A stretch of 64,000 bases of DNA from Pyramidobacter sp. YE332 (GTDB taxonomy: Bacteria; Synergistota; Synergistia; Synergistales; Dethiosulfovibrionaceae): the NCBI RefSeq assembly GCF_033060595.1, contig NZ_CP133038.1:1736001-1800000 (forward strand), in the 5' to 3' direction. Each line of letters opens with the position of its first letter. The stretch's first letter is position 1. A program made the position numbers and the translations under genes. This document shows positions 1 through 7,699 of this stretch, piece by piece. The notes below the pieces were generated by a model. That model did no database searches. It saw only the letters and a list, made by a program, of their open reading frames with translations, and had not been told where the DNA came from.

Positions 1-320
1 GCGCCGGTGCTGCCGGAAGAGACGCAACCCTTCGCTTCACCGGACCGGACCATTTCCATAGCGATACGCATGCTGGAACGTTTTTTGCAGCGGATCGCCT
101 TTGCGGGCGACTCGTTCGGATCGACCACTTCATCGGTATGGACCACGCGAATGCGGCTTCGGACGCTGCTGTCAGCTTTGTCCAGATAAGGTTCGATGAC
201 GGTTTTGTCCCCAATCAAAGCGATCTCGAGATCGCTGTTTTTATTGCATGCTTCAATGACGCCAGGACAGACGGCAGACGCGCCGTGATCGCCGCCCATG
301 GCGTCTACGGCAATGATCAT
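1..320 (-). CDS. plsX: PlsX, phosphate acyltransferase (N-terminal part, cut by window edge)
   Basis: PlsX makes acyl-phosphate from acyl-ACP as the first step of phospholipid synthesis in most bacteria. The reverse strand reads from an ATG at 320 as MIIAVDAMGGDHGA, the characteristic PlsX start, and continues as a glycine-rich stretch (CVSSGSTGA) to base 1. Only about 106 residues are present because the gene runs off the window. Its ATG lies 2 bases after the fapR stop, with a ribosome site inside the fapR end, so the two are co-transcribed and probably translationally coupled. fapR-plsX is a known pairing in which the regulator controls the lipid genes. Confidence 0.93.
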   Translation of the reverse strand, partial: MIIAVDAMGGDHGASAVCPGVIEACNKNSDLEIALIGDKTVIEPYLDKADSSVRSRIRVVHTDEVVDPNESPAKAIRCKKRSSMRIAMEMVRSGEAKGCVSSGSTG

Positions 321-322
321 GT

Positions 323-925
323 TTATCCCTCGTTCCCCCGCACGGCTGAAACCGTGCTTTCTTCACCGCTCGACAGAGCCCGCACGATAAAGCGCCCCAC
401 GTAAATCTCTCGGTCGCCCACGTTGGTATGAACGCTCACGATGTACTTGTCGCCTTCATGGACGCCCACTTTTGCCCGGGCCACCAGTCGGTCTCCCACA
501 ACCGCAGGAGCGCTGTAGCGGCCGCGGAACGTCTGCACGACAACCATGTCGGCTTCTACCACGGCGATCGCCAGCGTGCTCGCTTGAGCGTAGATGTATT
601 GATCCCAGACCTGGTCGGTGTGGCGAAAGGCCATTTCCTTGGTGGTCTGGAGCATGGAGAGCGCCCAGACGTTTGGCTCCAGCCCCAGAAGTTCGCCGAT
701 GAATTCCTCCTGCTTCAGAGAACGCAGGCGACTGACGGCCCGCTCGGCCATCTGGCGGGTGCGTTCGCGCAGTTCCGGCACGCCCATGAGCGCGCGGTCA
801 AGCCGGATCGTACTGAGACTCACTTTCAGCAGCCGAGCGAGATCTTCATCGGTATAGAGAGGATTCTGTTCTATCAGCGCGAATAACTTTTCGTGGCGCT
901 TCAACTTGCCATTTTTCAGTGACAT
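323..925 (-). CDS. fapR: FapR, malonyl-CoA-responsive regulator of lipid synthesis
   Basis: This 200-residue protein has a DeoR-like helix-turn-helix at residues 10-50 (YTDEDLARLLKVSLSTIRLD) followed by a hotdog-fold effector domain at about 80-190. That is the FapR architecture; in Bacillus the hotdog domain binds malonyl-CoA, which releases the DNA. The ATG at 925 has the ribosome site GGGAGG at proper spacing. It is the first gene of an operon with plsX and is preceded by a clear sigma-70-type promoter and a FapR-like operator, so autoregulation is likely. Function is inferred from family; the operator supports it independently. Confidence 0.92.
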   Translation of the reverse strand: MSLKNGKLKRHEKLFALIEQNPLYTDEDLARLLKVSLSTIRLDRALMGVPELRERTRQMAERAVSRLRSLKQEEFIGELLGLEPNVWALSMLQTTKEMAFRHTDQVWDQYIYAQASTLAIAVVEADMVVVQTFRGRYSAPAVVGDRLVARAKVGVHEGDKYIVSVHTNVGDREIYVGRFIVRALSSGEESTVSAVRGNEG

Positions 926-940
926 GTTCCTCCCTCGCTT

Positions 941-957
941 TTAACACCTAGTCCTAA
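941..957. promoter_or_regulatory. FapR operator upstream of fapR
   Basis: The 17-mer TTAACACCTAGTCCTAA is an imperfect palindrome that closely resembles the Bacillus FapR box as I remember it (TTAGTACCTAGTACTAA type). It lies 16 bases before the fapR start codon and about 15-30 bases downstream of the predicted transcription start, a position from which a bound dimer would block transcription. Confidence 0.7.
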
Positions 958-979
958 TATCTACTCTCGAACTACGCGA

Positions 980-1008
980 AGTATAAAGACTTTACCGTGA
1001 AAGGTCAA
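980..1008 (-). promoter_or_regulatory. Promoter of fapR-plsX
   Basis: On the minus strand TTGACC (1003-1008) and TATACT (980-985) are separated by exactly 17 bases. This is a near-consensus housekeeping promoter, and the start site would be near 973. The rest of 926-1226 holds only this promoter, the operator and the rpmF terminator; I see no gene there. Confidence 0.75.
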
Positions 1009-1162
1009 GACACTTTCAGCCGTCCCCAAATATTTTTTACGTATGAAACTGTGCAGAAATGATATATCCCGCCGTGCCGGCACGTTCTCTCCAGGAAAAG
1101 GATTTTCATCGCTTCGCACCGGCTCTTCTTGACAATGAACACTGACTTCCAAGAGAAACGCA

Positions 1163-1203
1163 AAGAGCCCCCTGCCGTAGCATTTTTACGCAGGGGGCTC
1201 TTC
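1163..1203 (-). terminator. Terminator after rpmF
   Basis: A 16-base stem (AAGAGCCCCCTGC against GCAGGGGGCTCTT, one bulged base) with a short loop lies just downstream of the rpmF stop on the minus strand. It separates the ackA-yceD-rpmF unit from the fapR promoter. Confidence 0.7.
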
Positions 1204-1226
1204 AGTTTTCTGTGAGCAGCTCGAGC

Positions 1227-1442
1227 TTATTCGGCTTTCGCTTCGGTTTCGGCCTTGTCGGCGGCGACCTTGAGCACCTTGCGGCCGCGGTAATAGCCGC
1301 AGACAGGGCAGGCGCTGTAGGTCGGGATCATCTCGCCGCAGTGAGAACAGGCCGTCATGCCGGGAGCGGTCTTTTCGCCCAGCCAATGGGCAAAACGCAT
1401 GTGGGTCCTGCGGTGGGACACTTTCATCTTCGGGGTTGCCAT
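1227..1442 (-). CDS. rpmF: Ribosomal protein L32
   Basis: This is a large-subunit ribosomal protein of 71 residues, starting MATPKMKVSHRRTHMR as L32 does. Two CxxC pairs (CSHCG and CPVCG) form the zinc ribbon of the zinc-binding L32 type. I chose the ATG at 1442 because the AGGAGG ribosome site is 9 bases before it. An ATG two codons earlier overlaps the yceD stop as ATGA and is possible but sits too close to the site. The C-terminus is an alanine- and lysine-rich tail. yceD-rpmF is a very common gene pair. Confidence 0.93.
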   Translation of the reverse strand: MATPKMKVSHRRTHMRFAHWLGEKTAPGMTACSHCGEMIPTYSACPVCGYYRGRKVLKVAADKAETEAKAE

Positions 1443-1444
1443 AG

Positions 1445-2011
1445 TCATTTCCCTCCTTTTTGCTTTTCTTCATCCACAAAATCCGCCAGAGCCAGGAAAC
1501 GCGGATCTCTTCGATCCTCGGCGGGGAGAAGCGAATCGATCTCAATGCATCCCTCAGGGCACGTCGCGTAAAGCGGCAAAGCCACCACAAGGCATTCCCA
1601 CACGAGATCGGTCACGTCAACGCTGCCGCCGAGCCACGTAACGGGCAGAACGACCCTGTTGGAATCGTAGAATAATTCCTCTTCTTCCTGTACTTTCCCA
1701 ACATCTTCCGACTGCAAGACGTAAGAATACATGAATTCCTGCCGAATTGCAACCGTCAAAGGCGCGCAACATCTACGGCATTCGGCAGCAACTTCTCCAC
1801 TAATTCCGATCAAAACGTCGGCCCCCTCAGGGGTCCGCTGCGTTTCCACGGTGACTTTGACAGGATCGGTGAAGGAGAATTCCTGAGCGCCGCAGGACAG
1901 GGGCTCTTTCAGATCCAACGTCCAGATTTGGGAGAGCCTGAGCTGCGAATCTTTCGCTTCCGGCAAAGGCACAACGAAACGCCAGTCTGCCGGCCGTTCG
2001 GTCAGTGCCAT
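1445..2011 (-). CDS. yceD: DUF177 / YceD family protein
   Basis: This 188-residue protein belongs to the DUF177 family. In many bacteria it lies directly before rpmF and has been linked to 23S rRNA accumulation. A cysteine cluster (CRRCCAPL, middle of the protein) and a conserved later cysteine (CPEGC) are visible. The ATG at 2011 (MALTERPAD) is preferred over an in-frame upstream start that would overlap ackA with atypical sequence. It overlaps the rpmF region by a few bases and starts 31 bases after the ackA stop, so the three genes form one transcript. Confidence 0.85.
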   Translation of the reverse strand: MALTERPADWRFVVPLPEAKDSQLRLSQIWTLDLKEPLSCGAQEFSFTDPVKVTVETQRTPEGADVLIGISGEVAAECRRCCAPLTVAIRQEFMYSYVLQSEDVGKVQEEEELFYDSNRVVLPVTWLGGSVDVTDLVWECLVVALPLYATCPEGCIEIDSLLPAEDRRDPRFLALADFVDEEKQKGGK

Positions 2012-2042
2012 AGGTCTTGCTCTCTCCGCTCCTGGTCCCCGC

Positions 2043-3230
2043 TCAGAAAGCCATCTTCTTGGTGTCGCGGGCGATGACCAGCTCTTCGTTGGTGGGAATG
2101 ACGATGACTTTGACCTTGGAATCGGGAGCGCTGATGACGCGTTCCTCGCCGCGGAAATCATTCTTGGAATAATCCATCTTCACGCCCAGGAATTCAAGTC
2201 CTTCGGTGACCATCTGGCGAGTCGTGGCGCTGTTCTCGCCGATACCGGCCGTGAAGACGATGGCGTCGACGCCGCCCATGGCCGCCGCGTAAGCGCCGAT
2301 GTACTTTTTGACGCTGTAGGTCAGCATTTTATAAGCCAGCGCGCACTTAGCGTCGCCCTTGTTCATGCCTTCTTCGACGTCGCGAAGGTCGGCGGAAACG
2401 CCGGAGACGCCGAGCAGACCGCTCTCCTTGTTGAGGATCTTGTCGGTTTTCTCGGCGCCTTCCTTCTGGGCGATAAAGGTGACAACGCTCGGATCCAGGT
2501 CGCCGCAGCGAGTGCCCATGACGACGCCGGGAAGCGGCGTGAAGCCCATGGAGGTGTCGACGACCTTGCCGTAGTCGACGGCCGCCAGCGAACTGCCGTT
2601 GCCGAGATGGCAGGTGATGATCTTCAGATCTTCGATGGGACGGCCGAGAATTTCGGCGCAGCGGGACGATACGAAGCGGTGGCTGGTGCCGTGGAAACCG
2701 TAACGGCGCACGTGGTCTTCCTTGTAATATCTCTCAGGCACGGCATAGCGGAAAGCGTAGTCGGGCATGGTCTGATGGAACGCCGTGTCGAAAACGCCGA
2801 CCTGAGGGACCGAAGGCAGCGCTGCCGTGATCGCCTCGATGCCGATGATGTTGGCGGGATTGTGAAGAGGCGCAAGGGGGGCACAACGTTTCAGAGCGTC
2901 CATCACAGCAGGCGTGATTTTTACGGAGCCGGCGAACTCCTCGCCGCCGTGGACGACGCGGTGCCCGACGGCCCCCAGCTCGTCAAGGCTCTTGAGCACG
3001 CCGACTTTGGCGTCGAGCAGCGACTTGAGGACGAGATCGACGGCGACCTTGTGATCGGGAATCGCGGTCTCGGTGACCACCGCGTCCATGCCGATCTTGG
3101 TGTGCTTGAGGCGGGAACCGTCGATGCCGATGCGCTCGACCAGACCTTTGGCAAGCACGGACTCGTTGTCCATGTCGAAGACCTGATACTTCAGAGAGGA
3201 GCTGCCGCAGTTGATAACGAGAATCTTCAT
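2043..3230 (-). CDS. ackA: Acetate kinase
   Basis: AckA converts acetyl-phosphate and ADP to acetate and ATP, the energy-yielding last step of acetate fermentation. The 395-residue protein starts MKILVINCGSSSLKYQVFD and carries the family signatures MGFTPLPGVVMGTRCGDLDP and GIGENS. The ATG at 3230 has an AGGAGG site upstream. It heads the unit with yceD and rpmF and is divergent from tmcAL. No phosphotransacetylase gene is visible in the window, so the partner enzyme must be elsewhere. Confidence 0.96.
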   Translation of the reverse strand: MKILVINCGSSSLKYQVFDMDNESVLAKGLVERIGIDGSRLKHTKIGMDAVVTETAIPDHKVAVDLVLKSLLDAKVGVLKSLDELGAVGHRVVHGGEEFAGSVKITPAVMDALKRCAPLAPLHNPANIIGIEAITAALPSVPQVGVFDTAFHQTMPDYAFRYAVPERYYKEDHVRRYGFHGTSHRFVSSRCAEILGRPIEDLKIITCHLGNGSSLAAVDYGKVVDTSMGFTPLPGVVMGTRCGDLDPSVVTFIAQKEGAEKTDKILNKESGLLGVSGVSADLRDVEEGMNKGDAKCALAYKMLTYSVKKYIGAYAAAMGGVDAIVFTAGIGENSATTRQMVTEGLEFLGVKMDYSKNDFRGEERVISAPDSKVKVIVIPTNEELVIARDTKKMAF

Positions 3231-3327
3231 TACAAAAAACCTCCTTGACGTTTTTGACGCTCTGTCGTATATCCAAACTGTCACTCATCCCCTGCGCCGC
3301 GGGCAAATTCAGAGGAGAATCACCATC

Positions 3328-4539
3328 ATGAGAAAAATCATCGGCATCGTCGCCGAATACAATCCCTTTCATCGGGGCCATCGGTACCAGATCGAGGAGA
3401 TAAAAAAAAGAAACGCCGGCGCGGCCGTTATCTCCGTTTTGTCGTCGAACTTCCTGCAGCGGGGCGTGCCCGCGCTGCAGGATAAATGGGAACGCGCCCG
3501 CGCCGCGGTGCGTTGCGGCGTCGATCTGGCGCTCGAGCTGCCGCTGCCGTTTTCCTGCAACAACGCCGGCGTTTTCGCCGGCGGCGCCGTGGCGCTACTG
3601 AAAGCGACGGGCGTCGTCGAGGCCATTTCCTTCGGCATGGAAGACGAAACGGACCTGCTCGGCGCAATCTCTGCTATTTTAGTCCAGGAACCTCCGGCTT
3701 TCAAGGCTGTTTTACAGGATTTCTTAAAAAAAGGTTCTTCTTACGCCCAGGCGAGAGCCGAGGCGGCCGAACGGCTTTGTCCCGGCGCCGGCGCGCTGCT
3801 GGGCAAGCCCAACAACACGCTGGCCCTCGCTTACGCGGAGGCGGCGCTGCGCCAGCAGGCCGAATTCGAACTGCTGCCGGTGCGGCGCGTCGGAACCGGA
3901 TACCATGACCGCAGCGAAGGCGAGATCATGAGCGCTACGGGGATCCGCGAAGCGCTTCTGGACGGGCGGACGGAGCGCGCGTACCGCGCCATGCCGGACG
4001 AAAGCGCGGCGATTCTTCGGGGAAATATCGCCGCCGGACGCTGCTGCCTCGATTGGAAGCCGCTTTGGCTGGCGCTGCGGCTGCTGCTCATGCGCGCCGC
4101 GAAAGCGGAGCTGGCGCGATACGCCGACATGAGCGAGGGCATCGAAAACCGTTTTTTCGACCAGTATCCGCGCTGCGAAAGTTTCGAAGAACTGGCCGAA
4201 CGGGTCGCCACGCGCCGCTATCCGCGCACGCGCGTCCGCCGTCAGCTCATGGGGCTGCTGCTGAACGTCGGCGAAGCGGACAACCAGCTCTTTCAGCGCC
4301 GCGGCCCCGCCTACATCCGTCCGCTGGCGATGAACGACCGCGGCCGCGAGCTGCTGCGCCTGATGCGCAAAAAGAGTGCGCTGCCGGTGATCACGAAACC
4401 CGCGGGATTGCGCGGCGACGACTACGCCCAAAAGATCATGACGCTGGAATTCCGCGGCGCGGCGCTGTGGGAAAGTCTTGTGCCCCGCCCCGACTGGGAG
4501 CGCGAGAAAAAAGCCGTGCCGCTGGTCCTGAACGGCTAG
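3328..4539 (+). CDS. tmcAL: tRNA(Met) cytidine acetate ligase TmcAL
   Basis: TmcAL makes N4-acetylcytidine at the wobble base of elongator tRNA-Met, using acetate and ATP. The 403-residue protein starts MRKIIGIVAEYNPFHRGH, which is the HxGH nucleotidyltransferase motif of the family, and has the later SATGIREALLDGR region. The ATG at 3328 follows AGAGGAG. It is divergent from acetate kinase, whose product acetate is the TmcAL substrate; this neighbourhood may be coincidental. Its last 4 bases overlap the end of the convergent coaD. Confidence 0.9.
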   Translation: MRKIIGIVAEYNPFHRGHRYQIEEIKKRNAGAAVISVLSSNFLQRGVPALQDKWERARAAVRCGVDLALELPLPFSCNNAGVFAGGAVALLKATGVVEAISFGMEDETDLLGAISAILVQEPPAFKAVLQDFLKKGSSYAQARAEAAERLCPGAGALLGKPNNTLALAYAEAALRQQAEFELLPVRRVGTGYHDRSEGEIMSATGIREALLDGRTERAYRAMPDESAAILRGNIAAGRCCLDWKPLWLALRLLLMRAAKAELARYADMSEGIENRFFDQYPRCESFEELAERVATRRYPRTRVRRQLMGLLLNVGEADNQLFQRRGPAYIRPLAMNDRGRELLRLMRKKSALPVITKPAGLRGDDYAQKIMTLEFRGAALWESLVPRPDWEREKKAVPLVLNG

Positions 4540-5054
4540 CTTCTCACCAGACCGGCGCCGGCTTTGGCGCCGCTGTGAAAGCGCTCCACCAGACGGCGGT
4601 ACACATAGGGCGGCACGAGGTTGCGCACTTCGCCGCCGAGCTGGAACACGTCCTTGATGGTATGGCTGGAAAGAAACGAATATTTGGCGTCGGTGACGAT
4701 GAACAGCGTTTCGATCTCCGGCGCCAGCTGACGGTTCATCAGCGCCATCTGAAACTCGTACTCGAAGTCGGACAGCGCCCGCAGACCGCGGATGACGATA
4801 CTGCTTTTGCGCTGGCGCAGAAAATCCACCAGCAGCCCGGAGAAGGAATTCACCGTGACGTTGGAAAGGTGTTTGAGAGCCTCGCGAGCCATGTCGACCC
4901 GTTCGTCGATCGCGAAGGCTCCTTTTTTGTCGGGATTGATCAACACGGAGACCTCAACCTCGTCGAACAGCGCCGCCGCGCGTTCGGCGATGAACACGTG
5001 GCCGTTCGTGATCGGATCGAAGGAACCGGGATAGACCGCCTTATGCCTGTACAT
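4536..5054 (-). CDS. coaD: Phosphopantetheine adenylyltransferase
   Basis: CoaD adenylates 4'-phosphopantetheine to dephospho-CoA, the fourth step of CoA synthesis. The 172-residue length is typical. It has the nucleotide-binding GSFDPITNGH motif at residues 9-18 and the C-terminal YSFLSSHTIKDV motif that contacts ATP. The start codon at 5054 lies inside rsmD (14-base overlap), so it is coupled to rsmD; rsmD-coaD is a common pair. It is the last gene of the trmB-rsmD-coaD operon. Confidence 0.95.
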   Translation of the reverse strand: MYRHKAVYPGSFDPITNGHVFIAERAAALFDEVEVSVLINPDKKGAFAIDERVDMAREALKHLSNVTVNSFSGLLVDFLRQRKSSIVIRGLRALSDFEYEFQMALMNRQLAPEIETLFIVTDAKYSFLSSHTIKDVFQLGGEVRNLVPPYVYRRLVERFHSGAKAGAGLVRS

Positions 5055-5547
5055 CGGAGACCTCCTTCAGTTTGAGGAAATCGAGCACCGAAACGCCGTA
5101 GCGCCGCTCGTCCGCCAGCTCCCAGGGCGAATCATCCAGGTCGAGCGGCTCGCGCCCGGCGCGCTCGAGGATCACCGTGCCGCCGGGCTTCAACAGTCCG
5201 GCATGAGCGCCGAGGAGCCGCGGCAGCTCGCTCATCCACTTCATCTCATAGGGCGGATCGGCGAAGATCACGTCGAAGCTCAGCCCGCGCTTTTCCAGCC
5301 AATTCAGCGCCCTGCGCACGTCCATGCAGAGGGCGGTATGATTTTCCGCACCCAGCGCGCGGCGGATCTCCGCCGCCCGGTCGCGCAGCAGCTCCACCGT
5401 GACGATCGACGCGCCGCGGGCGCGCGCCTCCTTCGCCACCCGCCCGGTGCCGGAGAACAGATCGAGAAAGCTCATGCCCGACAGCGGCCCGAGGATACTG
5501 AACAGCGCCCCCAGCGTCTTGCCGGCGGTCGGCCTGACCTCTTTCAC
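5041..5547 (-). CDS. rsmD: 16S rRNA (guanine-966-N2) methyltransferase RsmD
   Basis: RsmD methylates G966 of 16S rRNA. The 168-residue Rossmann methyltransferase shows the RPTAGKTLGALFSIL opening, the SAM loop FLDLFSGTGRVAKEA and the catalytic FADPPYE (DPPY) motif. I take the GTG at 5547, whose last two bases begin the trmB stop TGA (GTGA overlap); upstream in-frame codons lie within trmB and read as unnatural sequence. The protein lacks the short basic RVISG segment seen at the N-terminus of most RsmD proteins, so it is slightly short. Confidence 0.88.
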   Translation of the reverse strand: MKEVRPTAGKTLGALFSILGPLSGMSFLDLFSGTGRVAKEARARGASIVTVELLRDRAAEIRRALGAENHTALCMDVRRALNWLEKRGLSFDVIFADPPYEMKWMSELPRLLGAHAGLLKPGGTVILERAGREPLDLDDSPWELADERRYGVSVLDFLKLKEVSDVQA

Positions 5548-6488
5548 TGTTCCCGGATCCTCCGCGCCGCATCCTCGACGGCGAAGCGCACCGCCGGCGT
5601 CAGAAACGGGACGAAGACGCCGTCCAGCTTGACCAGCGTACACTCCGGCTTACTGACGATTTTGACGTAGAACTTCTGCTCGTAGCCGGAGTCGGTGCAG
5701 ATCGTCTCCTCCAGCAGCGTGCCGTCGGCGGCGCAAAAACCGCCGCGGAAAGCCCAGTGCGAATCCTCGCCATGGCGCCCCTGCGCGCTGCCCGTCCGGC
5801 CGGTCACCGTCCGGTCGAGAAGTTCAAGATCGACCGGCACCGCCGGCGCGATTCTTACGTGCATGTCCTCCACGCTCCCTTCCACCATTCGCGGCACGCT
5901 CCAGGGCGCCGTTTTCTCGATGTAAAGATGATGAATGTCCTTGCCCATGTCCAGCCATTTGCGCTCGTACTTGGTGGTGATGCCGCGCCGGAAATTGAGG
6001 CGGCGCTCAGCCAGCTTCAGCGCCGCGTGCGAGCCGAGGATCCGTTCGACCTCGTCGGCGTACCAGGCTTCGTCGGTGGCCATCTCAAAGACGCCGCCGA
6101 TCTTCAGCACCGAGGCCAACAGAGCGGAAAAACCTTCCGAGGTGACGCGGCGGCGCGCATGGCGCTCCTTCGGCCAGGGGCAGGGAAAACTCATGTAGAT
6201 GCGCTCCACCGAGTTATCGGCGAAACACTCGCGCACGAGGAAGCGCGCGTCGCCGCACAGCAGGCGCACGTTCCCCAGCTTCAGGCGCGCGACGCGCGAC
6301 AGCGCTTTTTCGAGGCACATGTGGGAAACTTCCACGCCGTAAACCAGCGCTTCCGGGCGTTTCTGCGCGAGGTCGACGAGAAAATCGCCGTTGCCGAAAC
6401 CGATCTCGATCAGCCGCGGCGCGCCCTCGCGCTCGGCCGGCAGGCGGCATTCCGGCGTCGGTCTGAGGACCACGTCTCCACGATTCAA
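5544..6488 (-). CDS. trmB: tRNA (guanine-46-N7) methyltransferase TrmB, long form
   Basis: TrmB methylates G46 of tRNA with SAM. The methyltransferase domain (IEIGFGNGDFLV at the SAM site, PWPKERHARRR further on) fills the first two thirds. About 110-130 extra residues follow, so at 314 residues it is longer than the usual 210-240. I chose the TTG at 6488, which follows GGAGGGAAG at 6-base spacing. An ATG at 6590 overlaps a perfect TATAAT promoter box and would need a leaderless message. In the conserved FPDPWPK motif the aspartate is replaced by cysteine (FPCPWPK). It is the first gene of trmB-rsmD-coaD. Confidence 0.85.
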   Translation of the reverse strand: MNRGDVVLRPTPECRLPAEREGAPRLIEIGFGNGDFLVDLAQKRPEALVYGVEVSHMCLEKALSRVARLKLGNVRLLCGDARFLVRECFADNSVERIYMSFPCPWPKERHARRRVTSEGFSALLASVLKIGGVFEMATDEAWYADEVERILGSHAALKLAERRLNFRRGITTKYERKWLDMGKDIHHLYIEKTAPWSVPRMVEGSVEDMHVRIAPAVPVDLELLDRTVTGRTGSAQGRHGEDSHWAFRGGFCAADGTLLEETICTDSGYEQKFYVKIVSKPECTLVKLDGVFVPFLTPAVRFAVEDAARRIREQ

Positions 6489-6513
6489 AATTCTTCCCTC
6501 CAATGCCTTTTTC

Positions 6514-6594
6514 ACGCAGGGGGAAAATCCATGACTTTCCCTGCGTTTTGCAGGCGCGGAATTCTCGTTTTTTTCTGAAAGACGGCCCATTATA
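6514..6594 (-). promoter_or_regulatory. trmB promoter -10 box and leader hairpin
   Basis: On the minus strand a perfect TATAAT lies at 6589-6594; the -35 match is weak. The predicted leader of about 95 bases contains a strong hairpin at 6514-6546 (ACGCAGGG against CCCTGCGT, extended by A-U pairs) just before the ribosome site. It could act as an attenuator or only stabilise the message. Confidence 0.5.
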
Positions 6595-6653
6595 ACAAAA
6601 AAATCCGCGCCGCGTGAACGGTCCGTCCGCCGCCGTTTTCGAGGGCGAAAAGA

Positions 6654-6669
6654 CGTTCCACGTGGAACA
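6654..6669. promoter_or_regulatory. parS-like ParB binding site
   Basis: The site contains the perfect 14-base palindrome GTTCCACGTGGAAC and matches 15 of 16 positions of the bacterial parS consensus TGTTNCACGTGNAACA. ParB nucleates on such sites, usually in the origin-proximal part of the chromosome. It is intergenic, between mrp and trmB. Confidence 0.7.
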
Positions 6670-6756
6670 TTTCCTATTTTTTCTTGGCGCCGCCGCGTTC
6701 GCGGCGATATCTTTCAGGAAATACGACGATCGCGCGCGAAACCGCGCGGGCAAAAA

Positions 6757-6799
6757 AGGCCGGGCTTCTTTTTCATCGACAAAAAAAGAAGTCCGGCCT
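6757..6799 (-). terminator. Terminator after mrp
   Basis: A stem of about 16 base pairs (GGCCGGACTTCTTTTT against AAAAAGAAGCCCGGCC) is followed by a T run on the minus strand, directly downstream of the mrp stop. Confidence 0.85.
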
Positions 6800-6816
6800 C
6801 CCCGTTCAAAAATCGG

Positions 6817-7641
6817 TCACACGCGGCCCTTCACGCCGACGGCTGCGGCGGTCAGAGCCTGCATGAGCTCGTCGTTTTCGTATTCCTCGAGACGTCCCGC
6901 GTCGCCGAGCTCGGTCAGCTTCTGATCGACGGGAATGCGCGCCAACGTCTTGAGGCTGAAAAGCTTCTCGATCTCCTCGCGGTGCGACGAGCCGAAAAGG
7001 TCCCAGCGCTCGCCGCAATGCGGGCACACGGCATAGGACATGTTCTCCACCAGGCCGAGCAGCGGCACGTTCATCATCTTGCCGAGATTGATCTGCTTCT
7101 GCACGATCATCGTCGACAGCCCCTGCGGCATGGTCACGGCCAGGATGCCGTCGACCTGGATGCTTTGCATGACCGTCAGCGGCGCGTCGGCGGTCCCCGG
7201 CGGCAGATCGATGACGGCGAAGTCGAGCCCGCCCCAAGCGCCGTCTTCCCAGAACTGCTTGATGGTGCCGCTGATCAGCGGACCGCGCCAGACGACGGGC
7301 GCGCCGTCGTCCTTGAGCAGCAGATTGACGGAAAGCACTTTGATGCCATTGGCCGTGGCAGGCATTTGGATCTTGTTGTTCTCCACGTACGGCGGCCGAT
7401 CGATGCCCAGCAGTTTCGGGATCGAAGGACCGGTGACGTCGGCGTCGAGCACGCCGACGCGGTAGCCGGCGCGGTTCAGCGCCACCGCCAGCAGCGTCGA
7501 CACGGTGCTTTTGCCGACGCCGCCCTTGCCGCTGCCGACGGCGATGATGCGGCCGACGCCCTGCCGCGTCGGGCCGGGGATCTTATTGCAGTTTCCGGCC
7601 GACGAGCAGCTGCTGCACGAACCATTACACGTCTCGCTCAT
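6817..7641 (-). CDS. mrp: Mrp/NBP35-type Fe-S carrier P-loop ATPase
   Basis: Mrp/ApbC proteins bind and transfer iron-sulfur clusters in the cytosol. The 274-residue protein has a deviant Walker A (GSGKGGVGKST, about residues 36-46), Walker B in VIDLPPGT and the cluster-binding CPHC pair near residue 200. Its N-terminus carries four cysteines (C5, C9, C12, C18) ending in the CX2CX5C spacing known from eukaryotic Nbp35, so it may hold a second cluster. It stands alone between two terminated units, with its own ribosome site before the ATG at 7641. Confidence 0.9.
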   Translation of the reverse strand: MSETCNGSCSSCSSAGNCNKIPGPTRQGVGRIIAVGSGKGGVGKSTVSTLLAVALNRAGYRVGVLDADVTGPSIPKLLGIDRPPYVENNKIQMPATANGIKVLSVNLLLKDDGAPVVWRGPLISGTIKQFWEDGAWGGLDFAVIDLPPGTADAPLTVMQSIQVDGILAVTMPQGLSTMIVQKQINLGKMMNVPLLGLVENMSYAVCPHCGERWDLFGSSHREEIEKLFSLKTLARIPVDQKLTELGDAGRLEEYENDELMQALTAAAVGVKGRV

Positions 7642-7699
7642 AACACAAGCCTCCCCAAATAAAAACTCAACGGCCCCATCATACCACTTTTACGCCGTT

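Noticed and set aside
961-1152. 63-codon minus-strand frame between fapR and rpmF
   Set aside because: It overlaps the fapR promoter and operator, has no ribosome site and reads as random sequence.
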